Positions 51,289-58,632 of a stretch of 64,000 bases of DNA are shown one piece after another (position 1 is the first letter of the stretch; every line of letters begins with the position of its first letter). Source of the stretch: Sulfuricaulis sp040901545 (lineage in GTDB: Bacteria > Pseudomonadota > Gammaproteobacteria > Acidiferrobacterales > Sulfurifustaceae). A model generated the notes under the pieces. The model was not told the origin of the DNA. It saw only the letters and a list, made by a program, of their open reading frames with translations, and ran no database searches. Made by a program: the position numbers and the translations under genes. The stretch covers positions 55,290 to 119,289 of the forward strand of contig NZ_JBBDYL010000038.1 of assembly GCF_040901545.1 (NCBI RefSeq). Direction: 5' to 3'.

Positions 51289-51765
51289 TTGAAACCGAAA
51301 TATCAGATGTCCGGATTGTTGCTTACAGCCCTGTTGATTGTCAGCGCCAGTGCCGGCGCGGCGCCAATCGATAAAAATGCCGATGCCAACGACGTAGCCC
51401 TGCACGGATACGACCCGATCGCCTACTTCAAAGCGGGCGCGCCAACACGCGGGAAGGCTGGCATCACGGTCGCGCACGACGGCGTGATCTATCGCTTTGC
51501 ATCGGTCGCCAACCGCGATGCCTTCCAGCAGGACCCGCGTCGCTACGTTCCGCAGTTCGGCGGTTTCTGCGCCATGGGCACGGCGATGGGCCTCAAGCTC
51601 GACGTGGACCCGCAGGCATGGCGGATCGTCGATGGCAAGTTGTACCTGAACCTCAACAAGGACGTGCAGAAGAAGTGGCTGTCAGACATTCCGGGCCATT
51701 TGTCACAGGCCAATGCCAAGTGGCCCGAGATCCAGGACAAGGATCCGAAGTCGCTGAAGAACTGA
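51289..51765 (+). CDS. YHS-domain protein, exported
   Basis: A 158-residue secreted protein, TTG start at 51289 with GAGGTG upstream. Signal peptide LLLTALLIVSASAGAAP. The YHS-type core is VALHGYDPIAYFKAGAPTRG, YRFASVANRDAFQQDPRRYV and PQFGGFCAMGTAMG with one Cys. YHS domains are thought to bind metal (copper or other). The layout matches periplasmic YHS proteins that often occur near redox genes. Metal not determined. Confidence 0.88.
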   Translation: MKPKYQMSGLLLTALLIVSASAGAAPIDKNADANDVALHGYDPIAYFKAGAPTRGKAGITVAHDGVIYRFASVANRDAFQQDPRRYVPQFGGFCAMGTAMGLKLDVDPQAWRIVDGKLYLNLNKDVQKKWLSDIPGHLSQANAKWPEIQDKDPKSLKN

Positions 51766-51858
51766 AGCGGTATTCCGCCGGTCACCCGACTTTAAACGGA
51801 TAACCGGCGGTACTTCGGGAGAGATCGGCAAGCAACCCAGGTAATGCGAGAGGCAGCC

Positions 51859-52113
51859 ATGAGCGATATCACCATTTACAGCAGAACGCCGTGTGGCTAT
51901 TGCAGCCTTGCGAAACGTCTGCTGAAGGATCGTGGACTCGCCTTCCATGAAGTCGATCTCACGACGCAGTCGAATATCGAACGCGAGCTGGTAACCAGGA
52001 CCGGGCAACGAACCGTCCCACAAATTTTTATCGGAGATCGGTTCATCGGTGGTTATACCGAATTGGCCTTGCTGATCAGGGATGGCCGGCTGACATCGAT
52101 GCTTGCTGGCTGA
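51859..52113 (+). CDS. grxC: Glutaredoxin 3
   Basis: Dithiol glutaredoxin of 84 residues that reduces disulfides with glutathione. The active site is CGYC at Cys12-Cys15 (the usual form is CPYC). TVPQIFIGDRFIGGYTEL contains the cis-Pro and GG of the glutathione site. The ATG at 51859 is used because an N-terminal 5-residue extension from 51844 is not in the family; GAGAGG precedes it. End of the AraC-flanked thiol/peroxide group. Confidence 0.92.
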   Translation: MSDITIYSRTPCGYCSLAKRLLKDRGLAFHEVDLTTQSNIERELVTRTGQRTVPQIFIGDRFIGGYTELALLIRDGRLTSMLAG

Positions 52114-52268
52114 TCCACATAGACGCACATCTCTACCTCTTAGCGCCTCGCCCTGGCGACGTCGAATGCGCTTACAAATACAATAATCCCAATCTCAAGC
52201 CTGATGCATCCGGAGAGGCGGAGTTAATTGGACCGGTAGAGATAATTGGTGGGTGAGTATTTTTAAAA

Positions 52269-53735
52269 TCACTTCGGCCGCTTTAACGGTCGCTGCACGA
52301 TCTGCGCGGCCGGCCCGGTCAGTCTGACGATATGCAGCCCGGTGTTGGCCCGATCCGCGAGGTAGATATACCCGCGATTGTCGATTTCAACGTTATTGGT
52401 CTGGATGGCGACCTTGCCATTGCGGGTGTCCGTGTTGGCGGTGACGGCCGGGATAAAAAAACCGGCTTCCAGCGGCTGGAACGGATTGCGCACGTCGATC
52501 GCGCGCACTCCGGCATTGAACCACGAAGCGACGATAAGCCTTTTGTCGAAGTCCGGGTTGCGCGACCAGTTCATCGAGTGCGCGCCGAAGCGTCCACCGC
52601 GCGTGCAGAAATTCCCGCTCGACTCCTCCATCTGGTAGTTGGCCACCGGCATGGGGCGCGCCTCATCGGTGATCTCCACCAGGAACACCGGGTGCTGCGT
52701 GGGCTCCGCGCATTCATCGGATGTGGATTCTGAGACCACGACCAGAAAATCGCGCGGGGTTCCCTGCCCGAATTTCGCCAGCTCCGGCACGTCCATGCCG
52801 ATCATGGCCACCGCCGTATGCCCGCCCCAGAACGCGGGCATGTCAAACCGGCCGACTTGCGGGAACAGCAGTTCGCCCACCGTCGGTGAGTCCGGGCAAC
52901 TCGGGCGACAGTTCAGCAGCTTCGCCACGTCCACGATCTGAACCACGCCGTTGTGGCTGGTCCCGTAGGCGATATAAAGCCGCGACCCGTCCGCAGACAA
53001 AGTGGCTTCATGCGCGCCCGCGGGCGCCACGGCGGCGGAACCTTTCGGCTCCTGACCGGGCAATCCGAACACCCGGATTACCTTGGGATGCGCCGGATCG
53101 CCGAGATCAACGACCCAGGTTTGCCGGCTTGTCTTCCATCCCAGCTGTCGGCCGTCGTAGTTGATGTAGGCGATGCCACTGTTGCAATCCCACCAGTTCT
53201 TGTGCGTGGCATGGCCGCCGGCGATCACGGTGGTGACGAACACCGGCGCGCGGGGATTGGTGACATCGTAGATCTGATGATCCACATTGCCATTGCTGCG
53301 CAGCAGGTACGTTTTCGCGGCATCGCCGCGCGGGAGCTCCGCCCCGCGGCAGGTCTGCACCATCTGCGCGCCCCCGGCACCCGGTATGTGGTGTAAATAA
53401 ACCGGCTTCGCCGGAACCGTTACATCGACGATCGAGACCCCGTTGGTTTGCCGGGGCGCTCCCGGCAGCAGCGTATTCGGCGCACTGCCGCTGTGGTGAC
53501 CGACATAAGCGATCCATCTCCCGTCCTGTTCCTGAATGACGGGCTGATAGGCGCTGCGCGCCTGCAGATCGTGAAGCCCGACCAAGCTCATGTTCTTGGA
53601 CTCGGCCGTCTTCTTGCCCGGCGTTGCCGCCTCGAGGTACTTCGGGGCCATCAGCGGCAATGCCAGCAATCCGGCTACGACGGTCGCCAAAATGTTTACT
53701 GAGAGGGATGGTTTTATAAATGTGTTTATTCTCAT
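52269..53735 (-). CDS. Exported LVIVD-repeat beta-propeller protein
   Basis: Secreted protein of 488 residues, ATG at 53733-53735 with GGAGG 9 bases upstream. Signal peptide VNILATVVAGLLALPLMAP. The body is a run of short blade-like repeats of the LVIVD type: NGVSIVDVTVPAKPVYLHHI, QIYDVTNPRAPVFVTTV, TWVVDLGDPAHPKVIRVFG, VRAIDVRNPFQPLEAGFFIP. Several paired Cys suggest disulfides. Such proteins are surface or periplasmic and of unknown function. The longer upstream frame is not real, since it overlaps the next promoter area. Confidence 0.8.
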   Translation of the reverse strand: MRINTFIKPSLSVNILATVVAGLLALPLMAPKYLEAATPGKKTAESKNMSLVGLHDLQARSAYQPVIQEQDGRWIAYVGHHSGSAPNTLLPGAPRQTNGVSIVDVTVPAKPVYLHHIPGAGGAQMVQTCRGAELPRGDAAKTYLLRSNGNVDHQIYDVTNPRAPVFVTTVIAGGHATHKNWWDCNSGIAYINYDGRQLGWKTSRQTWVVDLGDPAHPKVIRVFGLPGQEPKGSAAVAPAGAHEATLSADGSRLYIAYGTSHNGVVQIVDVAKLLNCRPSCPDSPTVGELLFPQVGRFDMPAFWGGHTAVAMIGMDVPELAKFGQGTPRDFLVVVSESTSDECAEPTQHPVFLVEITDEARPMPVANYQMEESSGNFCTRGGRFGAHSMNWSRNPDFDKRLIVASWFNAGVRAIDVRNPFQPLEAGFFIPAVTANTDTRNGKVAIQTNNVEIDNRGYIYLADRANTGLHIVRLTGPAAQIVQRPLKRPK

Positions 53736-53863
53736 TACGTGTCCCTCCAATAGTTTGGCTAGTCTCAGGTAACCGGAGCGCCGCATGGAACATGGGGTTT
53801 CCATGGCATGGTCTGACGCCACCACTTTACCCCTGCGGGCGGGCGTGCCGGTAGTAAAGATGG

Positions 53864-53932
53864 AAGCCTGGCCCGTGGGCCTCAAGCTCAACGGCCGGAA
53901 GCATCCGGGAGCGGAACTTGGCTTTCTGCTAT
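53864..53932 (+). pseudogene. SRAP C-terminal fragment (copy A), left side of the toxin-antitoxin module
   Basis: Forward frame encoding AWPVGLKLNGRKHPGAELGF, the ending of SRAP/YedK proteins. Aligned by hand over 69 bases with the end of the intact SRAP gene (20019-20087), 44 bases agree and the alignment runs to the stop position (CTATCG here, CTATAG there). A few codons before it read VPVVKME, also SRAP-like. Bases 53870-53909 are identical to 54686-54725 on the other side of the toxin-antitoxin genes. Confidence 0.6.
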
Positions 53933-53968
53933 CGTCGTCCGATTTAAGGGCAACCTACGGTTTGTGTG

Positions 53969-53986
53969 TTACAATGTCTTACAATG
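53969..53986 (+). promoter_or_regulatory. Candidate antitoxin operator
   Basis: TTACAATG occurs at 53969-53976 and again at 53979-53986, ten bases apart, which is one helical turn. Ribbon-helix-helix regulators often bind direct half-sites at this spacing. It lies 22 bases before the antitoxin start. Confidence 0.45.
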
Positions 53987-54007
53987 AGCGGATACTGGAG
54001 AAACCCG

Positions 54008-54223
54008 ATGGGCACCTTAACGATACGTCTTGACGACAAACTGGAGCGCGAACTCAACCGGCTCGCCAAAGCGCAACACAAGACAAAAAGCGAGGTTGCG
54101 CGCGAACTGCTGCGTCGGCACATACTTGTACGCGAACTGGACAGAATCCGCGACAAGCTTCGGCCCTACGCGGAAGCGGCGGGCTATCTGACTGATGAGG
54201 ATTTCTTCCGGAATATCTCTTGA
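54008..54223 (+). CDS. Ribbon-helix-helix antitoxin
   Basis: DNA-binding antitoxin of 71 residues. The N-terminal ribbon is MGTLTIRLDDKLERELNRLA followed by the helix KTKSEVARELLRRHI. The acidic/amphipathic C-terminal part (YAEAAGYLTDEDFFRNIS) should wrap the toxin. The ATG at 54008 is 9 bases after GGAG. The last four bases overlap the toxin start (TTGA), typical of type II modules. Confidence 0.85.
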   Translation: MGTLTIRLDDKLERELNRLAKAQHKTKSEVARELLRRHILVRELDRIRDKLRPYAEAAGYLTDEDFFRNIS

Positions 54224-54624
54224 GGATCTTCTTCGACACCAATGTATTGGCCAGTGCGTTGATGGGTCATGGACTGTGCCGTGACCTGTTGGATCGCGCC
54301 CTGATCGGGCATGAGGTTCTGCTCGGTGAGCCGGTACGCGAGGAACTGCGCCGAGTGCTGACAACCAAATTTCGTGTGCCGACAGATCTGTGGCATGAAC
54401 TCGACAGGAAACTGCGCGAATTCGAACAAGCGCCCGCGGCAACTGCTCCACTAGGCGTATCGGTTTCCGATGCCGATGACGTTCCGATTATCGCCTGCGC
54501 CCTCTACGCCAAGGCCGATGTTTTCGTTACAGGCGACAAGGGGCTATTAAATCTCAGCAAGATCGAAGGAATGCCGATGCTCTCACCGCGCGAGCTTTGG
54601 CAAAGACTGACGGGTACCGGATAA
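54220..54624 (+). CDS. PIN-domain toxin (type II toxin-antitoxin)
   Basis: Predicted ribonuclease toxin of 134 residues, TTG start inside the antitoxin stop. PIN-domain acids: Asp6 in MRIFFDTNVL, Glu37 in GEPVREELRRVL, Asp86/87 in DADDVPIIACALYAKADVF, Asp106 in VTGDKGLL. The ending ILSKIEGMPMLSPREL-type motif (ILSxKEFL in relatives) is present as MLSPREL. This is the 'putative toxin component, PIN family' rather than the classic VapC. Cleaves RNA when released from the antitoxin. Confidence 0.88.
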   Translation: MRIFFDTNVLASALMGHGLCRDLLDRALIGHEVLLGEPVREELRRVLTTKFRVPTDLWHELDRKLREFEQAPAATAPLGVSVSDADDVPIIACALYAKADVFVTGDKGLLNLSKIEGMPMLSPRELWQRLTGTG

Positions 54625-54685
54625 CCGATAATTTCAAAAGCGGATGCGGTGATGCGAAGCGTGGGGGGAAAGGAGTCGGAAACCC

Positions 54686-54768
54686 GGCCCGTGGGCCTCA
54701 AGCTCAACGGCCGGAAGCATCCGGGGTGGAGTTGGTTGGGGTGGGTTTTGGAAAATCAAGCCTGGCTC
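54686..54768 (+). repeat. SRAP-derived direct repeat (copy B) with extended tail
   Basis: Bases 54686-54725 repeat 53870-53909 exactly (40 bp), 816 bp away, with the toxin-antitoxin pair between. In frame it again reads PVGLKLNGRKHP. The tail beyond it, 54729-54768 (starting GAGTTGGTTGGGGTGG), matches 61625-61662 nearly base for base and the start of 62900-62922, so it belongs to a dispersed repeat family. Confidence 0.75.
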
Positions 54769-54926
54769 TTAATGGATTACCGAAATATCATCAGCCGGGA
54801 ATATCAGGAAAAATTCCTCTCTGACCCGAATGGCGCTTACTTAAGCCGAAATGCAGGGTGGGTTATTGATCATGGTACCGCCTAAGGAAGGTCTGAATAA
54901 TTCGATGTAGGGTGAGGCGGGGTTTT
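54769..54926. other. Gap before the hairpin cluster
   Basis: No gene. The piece GATGTAGGGTGAGGCGGGG at about 54903-54921 resembles the GTAGGG-type intergenic repeat found at 62080. A promoter for the hairpin cluster that follows might be here but I could not identify its boxes. Confidence 0.3.
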
Positions 54927-55049
54927 CGTGAACACACTTAACGTGTGTTCACGCCGCCGAACGGGTGCAACGGGTTTTGTTGCGCCCCGGGCTGCAAGTC
55001 CCACGCACCATTTTATCGATCGGTGCGCAGGGCGCGCCCTGCATTTTTT
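54927..55049 (+). ncRNA. Candidate structured small RNA ending in an intrinsic terminator
   Basis: Four hairpins follow one another within 123 bp. Hairpin 1 has an 11-bp perfect stem (54927-54937 with 54943-54953, TTAAC loop). Hairpin 2 has 9 pairs (54963-54971 with 54979-54987). Hairpin 3 has 6 pairs (55004-55009 with 55022-55027). Hairpin 4 is GCAGGGC/GCCCTGC at 55027-55042, followed by ATTTTTT, a standard intrinsic terminator. The overlapping GTG-started frame (54928-55281) has no domain and no ribosome binding site. Dense structure plus terminator is typical of a small RNA or a regulatory leader; no known RNA family is recognised. Confidence 0.45.
55027..55049 (+). terminator. Intrinsic terminator
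   Basis: A perfect 16-bp palindrome (GCAGGGCGCGCCCTGC) followed by A and six T's on the forward strand. There is no forward gene just upstream other than the toxin 400 bp away, which is the main reason to suspect a small transcript here. Confidence 0.75.
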
Positions 55050-55124
55050 GATTAATCAGTCCGGAGGTTTTATTCCGGCGCCGAACGGTCATGCGGTACA
55101 GCGCAGCCTATTTTTTTCATACAG

Positions 55125-56153
55125 TCAGCCAGGCGCCACGTCCACCCGGATACAGCCACCCACCGGCCGGGTGCTCACGCGCAACGGCAAAAACTGCGGC
55201 AACAACCAGAGCGTGGTCTGCGCATGCGACGAGAGCGTGCGCGCCAGGAAACACGACGGGGTTTGCGCCAGCGCGCAATAAATCAGCATCTGGTCGCAGG
55301 CGTGGAGATCGAGCGTCGCGCCGGCGGCGAGTTCATCGCGCAGTGCCTGCGCCGCGGTCCCGGCGATGCGCTCCGCCGGCACGCCGCGTTGCGCCACCTC
55401 CGCGCCGCCGAGCAGCGCGTGCGCCGTGCGCGCCCACAGCACGATGGCCCCACCCTGCCCGAACGCCTGATCCCGGCCCAGTACCTGTTGCTCGATTTCG
55501 GCATGGGCGGTATCGGCGAGCATCCGCGCCGCCGTCTGCCGCATGCGCTCGACAATATGCGCCGGCAAATTGGACACATGCGCGATACCGCGAATTTCCT
55601 GCACCGCTCCCGGCATTTCGAGGCGCAGACCATTCAGGCGGCCTGCCCGCAGCACCACCGTCACCTCGCCGCCGCCGCGCGGATAGTAGCCGCGCCGCTG
55701 GAGCGTGAACTCCACTTCCGCGCCCATGCGCGCCAGCAAGGGCAGCAGCACGAAGCGCAGGTAATCCAGCGGCGGCGCGGCGCGGACGTCGGTGCCCCCG
55801 CTCAGGTGAATGCGCACCGGCGCGCCGCAGGCGAGCGCCGCCGGCAGCAGCGCCTGCAACACCAGCGTGACGCTGCCGGCGGTCCCCACGTCGAAGCGGA
55901 ATTCCCCGCCATGCAATTTACCCGGGCGAAAGACCAGCTCCGGTGATCGCAACTCCAGTCCCTCGACCTGGGCGTCGCACAGAGCCGCGACGGCCTTGAC
56001 CGCCGTGAGATGCTGGGGCGCGAGGCCCGGCGGCACGCGCCGCGCGCGGATGTCGCGCAACCGTACCGGCGCGCCGGTGATGGCGGCAAGCGCGCACGCC
56101 GTGCGCAGAAGCTGCCCGCCGCCTTCGCCGTAGGAACCGTTTATTTCACGCAT
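55125..56153 (-). CDS. rtcA: RNA 3'-terminal phosphate cyclase
   Basis: Converts RNA 3'-phosphate ends to 2',3'-cyclic phosphate using ATP. From the ATG at 56151-56153 the protein has 342 residues, as in E. coli RtcA. Landmarks: INGSYGEGGGQLLRTACALA at the N-terminus, PGLAPQHLTAVKA, FRFDVGTAGSVTLVLQALLP, YYPRGGGEVTV, and DLHACDQMLIYCAL with the His that is adenylated. The upstream frame extension is rejected. The partner ligase RtcB is not in this window. Divergent from a Mut7-C ribonuclease gene. Confidence 0.94.
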   Translation of the reverse strand: MREINGSYGEGGGQLLRTACALAAITGAPVRLRDIRARRVPPGLAPQHLTAVKAVAALCDAQVEGLELRSPELVFRPGKLHGGEFRFDVGTAGSVTLVLQALLPAALACGAPVRIHLSGGTDVRAAPPLDYLRFVLLPLLARMGAEVEFTLQRRGYYPRGGGEVTVVLRAGRLNGLRLEMPGAVQEIRGIAHVSNLPAHIVERMRQTAARMLADTAHAEIEQQVLGRDQAFGQGGAIVLWARTAHALLGGAEVAQRGVPAERIAGTAAQALRDELAAGATLDLHACDQMLIYCALAQTPSCFLARTLSSHAQTTLWLLPQFLPLRVSTRPVGGCIRVDVAPG

Positions 56154-56318
56154 GCCGCCGGTATTATCCTGCGGGCCCTGTGGTTCCACCACCGACACGG
56201 GCAAGGTTTTTGCCACAATACCTCCCAGCTCCTTTAATTTTATTTCAGCGCCATGACTGGGCCTGCGGTGCGCTTTTATACTGTGATCCGGCTCACCCCG
56301 CCGGGAGGCATCCGGTCC

Positions 56319-57074
56319 ATGGCCCAGGTGCAATTACGTTTCTACGAGGAGCTGAACGACTTTCTGCCGCCGGAGCGGCGCAAGACTGCTTTTACCCACG
56401 CGCTCACGCGCCGCACCTCGGTCAAGGACCTGATCGAATCCTGCGGCGTGCCGCACACCGAAGTGGAACTGATCCTGGTCAACGGCCGGTCGGTGGATTT
56501 TTCCTATATCGTCCAGGCGGACGATCGCCTCAGCGTCTATCCGGTGTTCGAGAGCCTGGACGTCAGCCCCTTGATCCGGCTGCGGGACAAGCCCCTGCGC
56601 CACCCCCGCTTCGTCGTCGACGCCAACCTCGGTCAACTGGCGCGCTACCTGCGGCTGCTGGGCTTCGATGCGATTTACCGCAACGACTTCACCGACCGGG
56701 ACGTGGCGCGGATCGCAAGCCAGGAAAAGCGTATCGTGCTAACGCGCGACCGCGCCCTGCTGCAACACAAAATCATCACCCACGGCTACTTCGTGCGCGC
56801 CGTCAAACCCCGCGAACAGGTAAGAGAAATCCTCGCGCGCCTGGACCTGTACCGCGCCCTGCGCCCCTTCACCCGCTGCCTGCGCTGCAACGGCGCACTG
56901 GAGGACGTAGACAAGGAAGCGGTGCTGCCCCAACTGGAACCGAAGACGAAAAAATATTACCACCGGTTTCGGCGCTGCCAGGACTGCGGGCAGGCGTACT
57001 GGAAAGGCAGTCACTTCAACCGCATGGAGAAGCTGCGCGATTACTTCGCGGCACCGCCCGATCCGGTCAGATGA
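56319..57074 (+). CDS. Mut7-C RNase-like protein with ubiquitin-like N-domain
   Basis: A 251-residue protein of the Mut7-C family. An N-terminal beta-grasp (Mut7-C ub) domain (AQVQLRFYEELNDFLPPERR to YPVFESLD, about 1-85) is followed by a PIN-like RNase domain (FVVDANLGQLARYLRLLGFD at about 97, then RIVLTRDRALL) and a C-terminal zinc ribbon (CLRCNG ... RRCQDCGQAYW, Cys pairs). The ATG at 56319 follows GGGAGG; the 22 extra residues from 56253 are unlike the family. Divergent from rtcA, so the two RNA-end enzymes may be co-controlled (inference). The end overlaps nnrU by 8 bases. Confidence 0.9.
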   Translation: MAQVQLRFYEELNDFLPPERRKTAFTHALTRRTSVKDLIESCGVPHTEVELILVNGRSVDFSYIVQADDRLSVYPVFESLDVSPLIRLRDKPLRHPRFVVDANLGQLARYLRLLGFDAIYRNDFTDRDVARIASQEKRIVLTRDRALLQHKIITHGYFVRAVKPREQVREILARLDLYRALRPFTRCLRCNGALEDVDKEAVLPQLEPKTKKYYHRFRRCQDCGQAYWKGSHFNRMEKLRDYFAAPPDPVR

Positions 57075-57642
57075 CCGGCACGCCGATCAACCGGGAATGC
57101 AAGTAGATCAGGAACAACACCCAGACGGCCAAACCGATCACCGCCGCCACCGCGGCGTTCGCCCAGGTTCCGGCCGGCGCACCGGTTCCGGCCAAGCGGT
57201 CCCGCCGTCGGGAGGATCGGAAGTCGATCGCGGACCAGGCAAGAAAAGCCCCGAACAGCACCAAATCCGCCGCGCGCGCGTTCGTCAGCAAATGCGCCGA
57301 GGCCCACACCACGACGCTCGCGACCATCGGATGCCCGATCGAGGTCTTGATGCGGTTGCGCGGCACATACACCGCGGCAAACAGAATGAACGACAACAAC
57401 ATGAGCAACAACGCGGGGTTATGCAGCCAGGAAGGTGAACTCCATAACTCAGCCGCGCCCACGCGCGCCCGGCCATACCCCCAGACAATCAGCACAAACC
57501 CCAAGAGCGAGACCAGCGAATAGAGCCCCTTCCAGGCATTAGGTCCGATGCGCGCCATCACCGCGCCGCGCCACGTCTCCGCGTAAATGCGCACCGAGTG
57601 CGCCGCCAGAAACACGATCAATCCTAAGATGAGTAGTGTCAT
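57067..57642 (-). CDS. NnrU family membrane protein
   Basis: Inner-membrane protein of 191 residues with about six spans, related to isoprenylcysteine methyltransferase-like folds. Landmarks: LIVFLAAHSVRIYAETWRGA, LVSLLGFVLIVWGYGRARV, RNRIKTSIGHPMVASVVVWA and HLLTNARAADLVLFGAFLAW. NnrU was first linked to nitric oxide reduction in denitrifiers, but it is also widely found without those genes, as here. Stop overlaps the convergent Mut7-C gene by 8 bases. Confidence 0.88.
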   Translation of the reverse strand: MTLLILGLIVFLAAHSVRIYAETWRGAVMARIGPNAWKGLYSLVSLLGFVLIVWGYGRARVGAAELWSSPSWLHNPALLLMLLSFILFAAVYVPRNRIKTSIGHPMVASVVVWASAHLLTNARAADLVLFGAFLAWSAIDFRSSRRRDRLAGTGAPAGTWANAAVAAVIGLAVWVLFLIYLHSRLIGVPVI

Positions 57643-57861
57643 GGATCGAGGAACGCACAGTTACTGGTTATTCTTTAAATCCCTCTGAGGCATCCCCTTA
57701 ATATTTGTCCACGATACACTCGCGATCGCGCGCAAGCTGCAAGCGGCCGTGGGCGGAACTAATCAGGCTGGTGCACAAATTTGCCACGTTTTGTATTCTA
57801 TACGCTCGAAGCGGAATATCCGGATAAATGTGTATCGATCGGAGCGAAAGATCAGCCAGAT

Positions 57862-58494
57862 ATGGGCAAATTGACGATCAAAACCCAGGGCAACCAGGTC
57901 GGCGAAGTGGACCTGAAACTGGGCGAGATGACGATCGGGCGCGATCCCGCCTGCGACATCGAGCTGAAAGACGACAAGTCGGTCAGCAAACAGCACGCCG
58001 TGATCAAGACCGTCGGCCGAAAATCGACGATCGAAGATCTCGGCAGCACCAACGGCACGTTCATCGATATCGAACGCATCGAGCGCCATGAGTTGCGCCA
58101 CGGCGATACCATCATCATCGGCGAATACGAGCTGCGCTATCGCGATGTTATCGAGCTGGACAAACCGGCATCCGGCAACCGCCCGGCAGCCCGCTCCGCA
58201 TCGGTGACTTCGCAGGAAAATACCAGGATCATCACCGCGCACGCGCAGCTCATCGCCGTGGAAGGCCGGGACAAGGGCAAAAGCGTGCCGCTCGTGAAGG
58301 AGGAAACCGTGCTCGACAACCCCGGCAAGAACCCGGCCCGGATTTACCGCACCGCCGAGGGCTACGTGCTGCACGCGCAAGCCGGGCCCGGCGAACCGCG
58401 TCTCAACGACCGGCCCGTGCAGGCCGGCGGACTGTTGCTCGAGAGCGGCGACATCATCGAAGTCGCGGGGACGAAGTATCAGTTGAATTTATAG
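57862..58494 (+). CDS. FHA-domain protein
   Basis: Phosphothreonine-binding signalling protein of 210 residues from the ATG at 57862. The FHA domain spans about 20-110, with GEMTIGRDPACDIELKDDKS, VSKQHAVI and STNGTFID, the Gly-Arg, Ser-x-x-His and Asn-Gly elements that bind phosphothreonine. The C-terminal 60 residues (ARIYRTAEGYVLHAQA, LESGDIIEVAGTKYQL) look like a second, degenerate FHA-like fold. No kinase gene is adjacent. It precedes the cyclic-nucleotide/GGDEF-type gene by 138 bases on the same strand. Confidence 0.88.
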   Translation: MGKLTIKTQGNQVGEVDLKLGEMTIGRDPACDIELKDDKSVSKQHAVIKTVGRKSTIEDLGSTNGTFIDIERIERHELRHGDTIIIGEYELRYRDVIELDKPASGNRPAARSASVTSQENTRIITAHAQLIAVEGRDKGKSVPLVKEETVLDNPGKNPARIYRTAEGYVLHAQAGPGEPRLNDRPVQAGGLLLESGDIIEVAGTKYQLNL

Positions 58495-58632
58495 TCGCGT
58501 CCGGTGCTTTTGATTGCCGGTTCAGTTTTAAAACCGCTTATTTCTTAATCCCGCCGTCCCGCTTTCCGCGCCGGAAAATCGAGCCGCTTTAATCGACACT
58601 GGCTAATCCGGCCGCGTCGCCTATGTTTATTA

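Noticed and set aside
53862..54740. Integron-type gene cassette with attC sites
   Set aside because: A toxin-antitoxin pair between repeats fits a cassette, and GCTCAAC resembles the RYYYAAC core, but no GTTRRRY partner core is found at a suitable distance and the repeat is better explained as an SRAP gene end.
54986..55012. tRNA 3' end (phage attachment-site type remnant)
   Set aside because: CAAGTCCC...GCACCA recalls a T-arm and acceptor end, but no acceptor-stem partner or other tRNA arms can be drawn upstream.
54928..55281. 117-residue forward frame over the hairpin cluster
   Set aside because: GTG start inside a perfect palindrome, no ribosome binding site, no domain; it runs into the antisense of rtcA.
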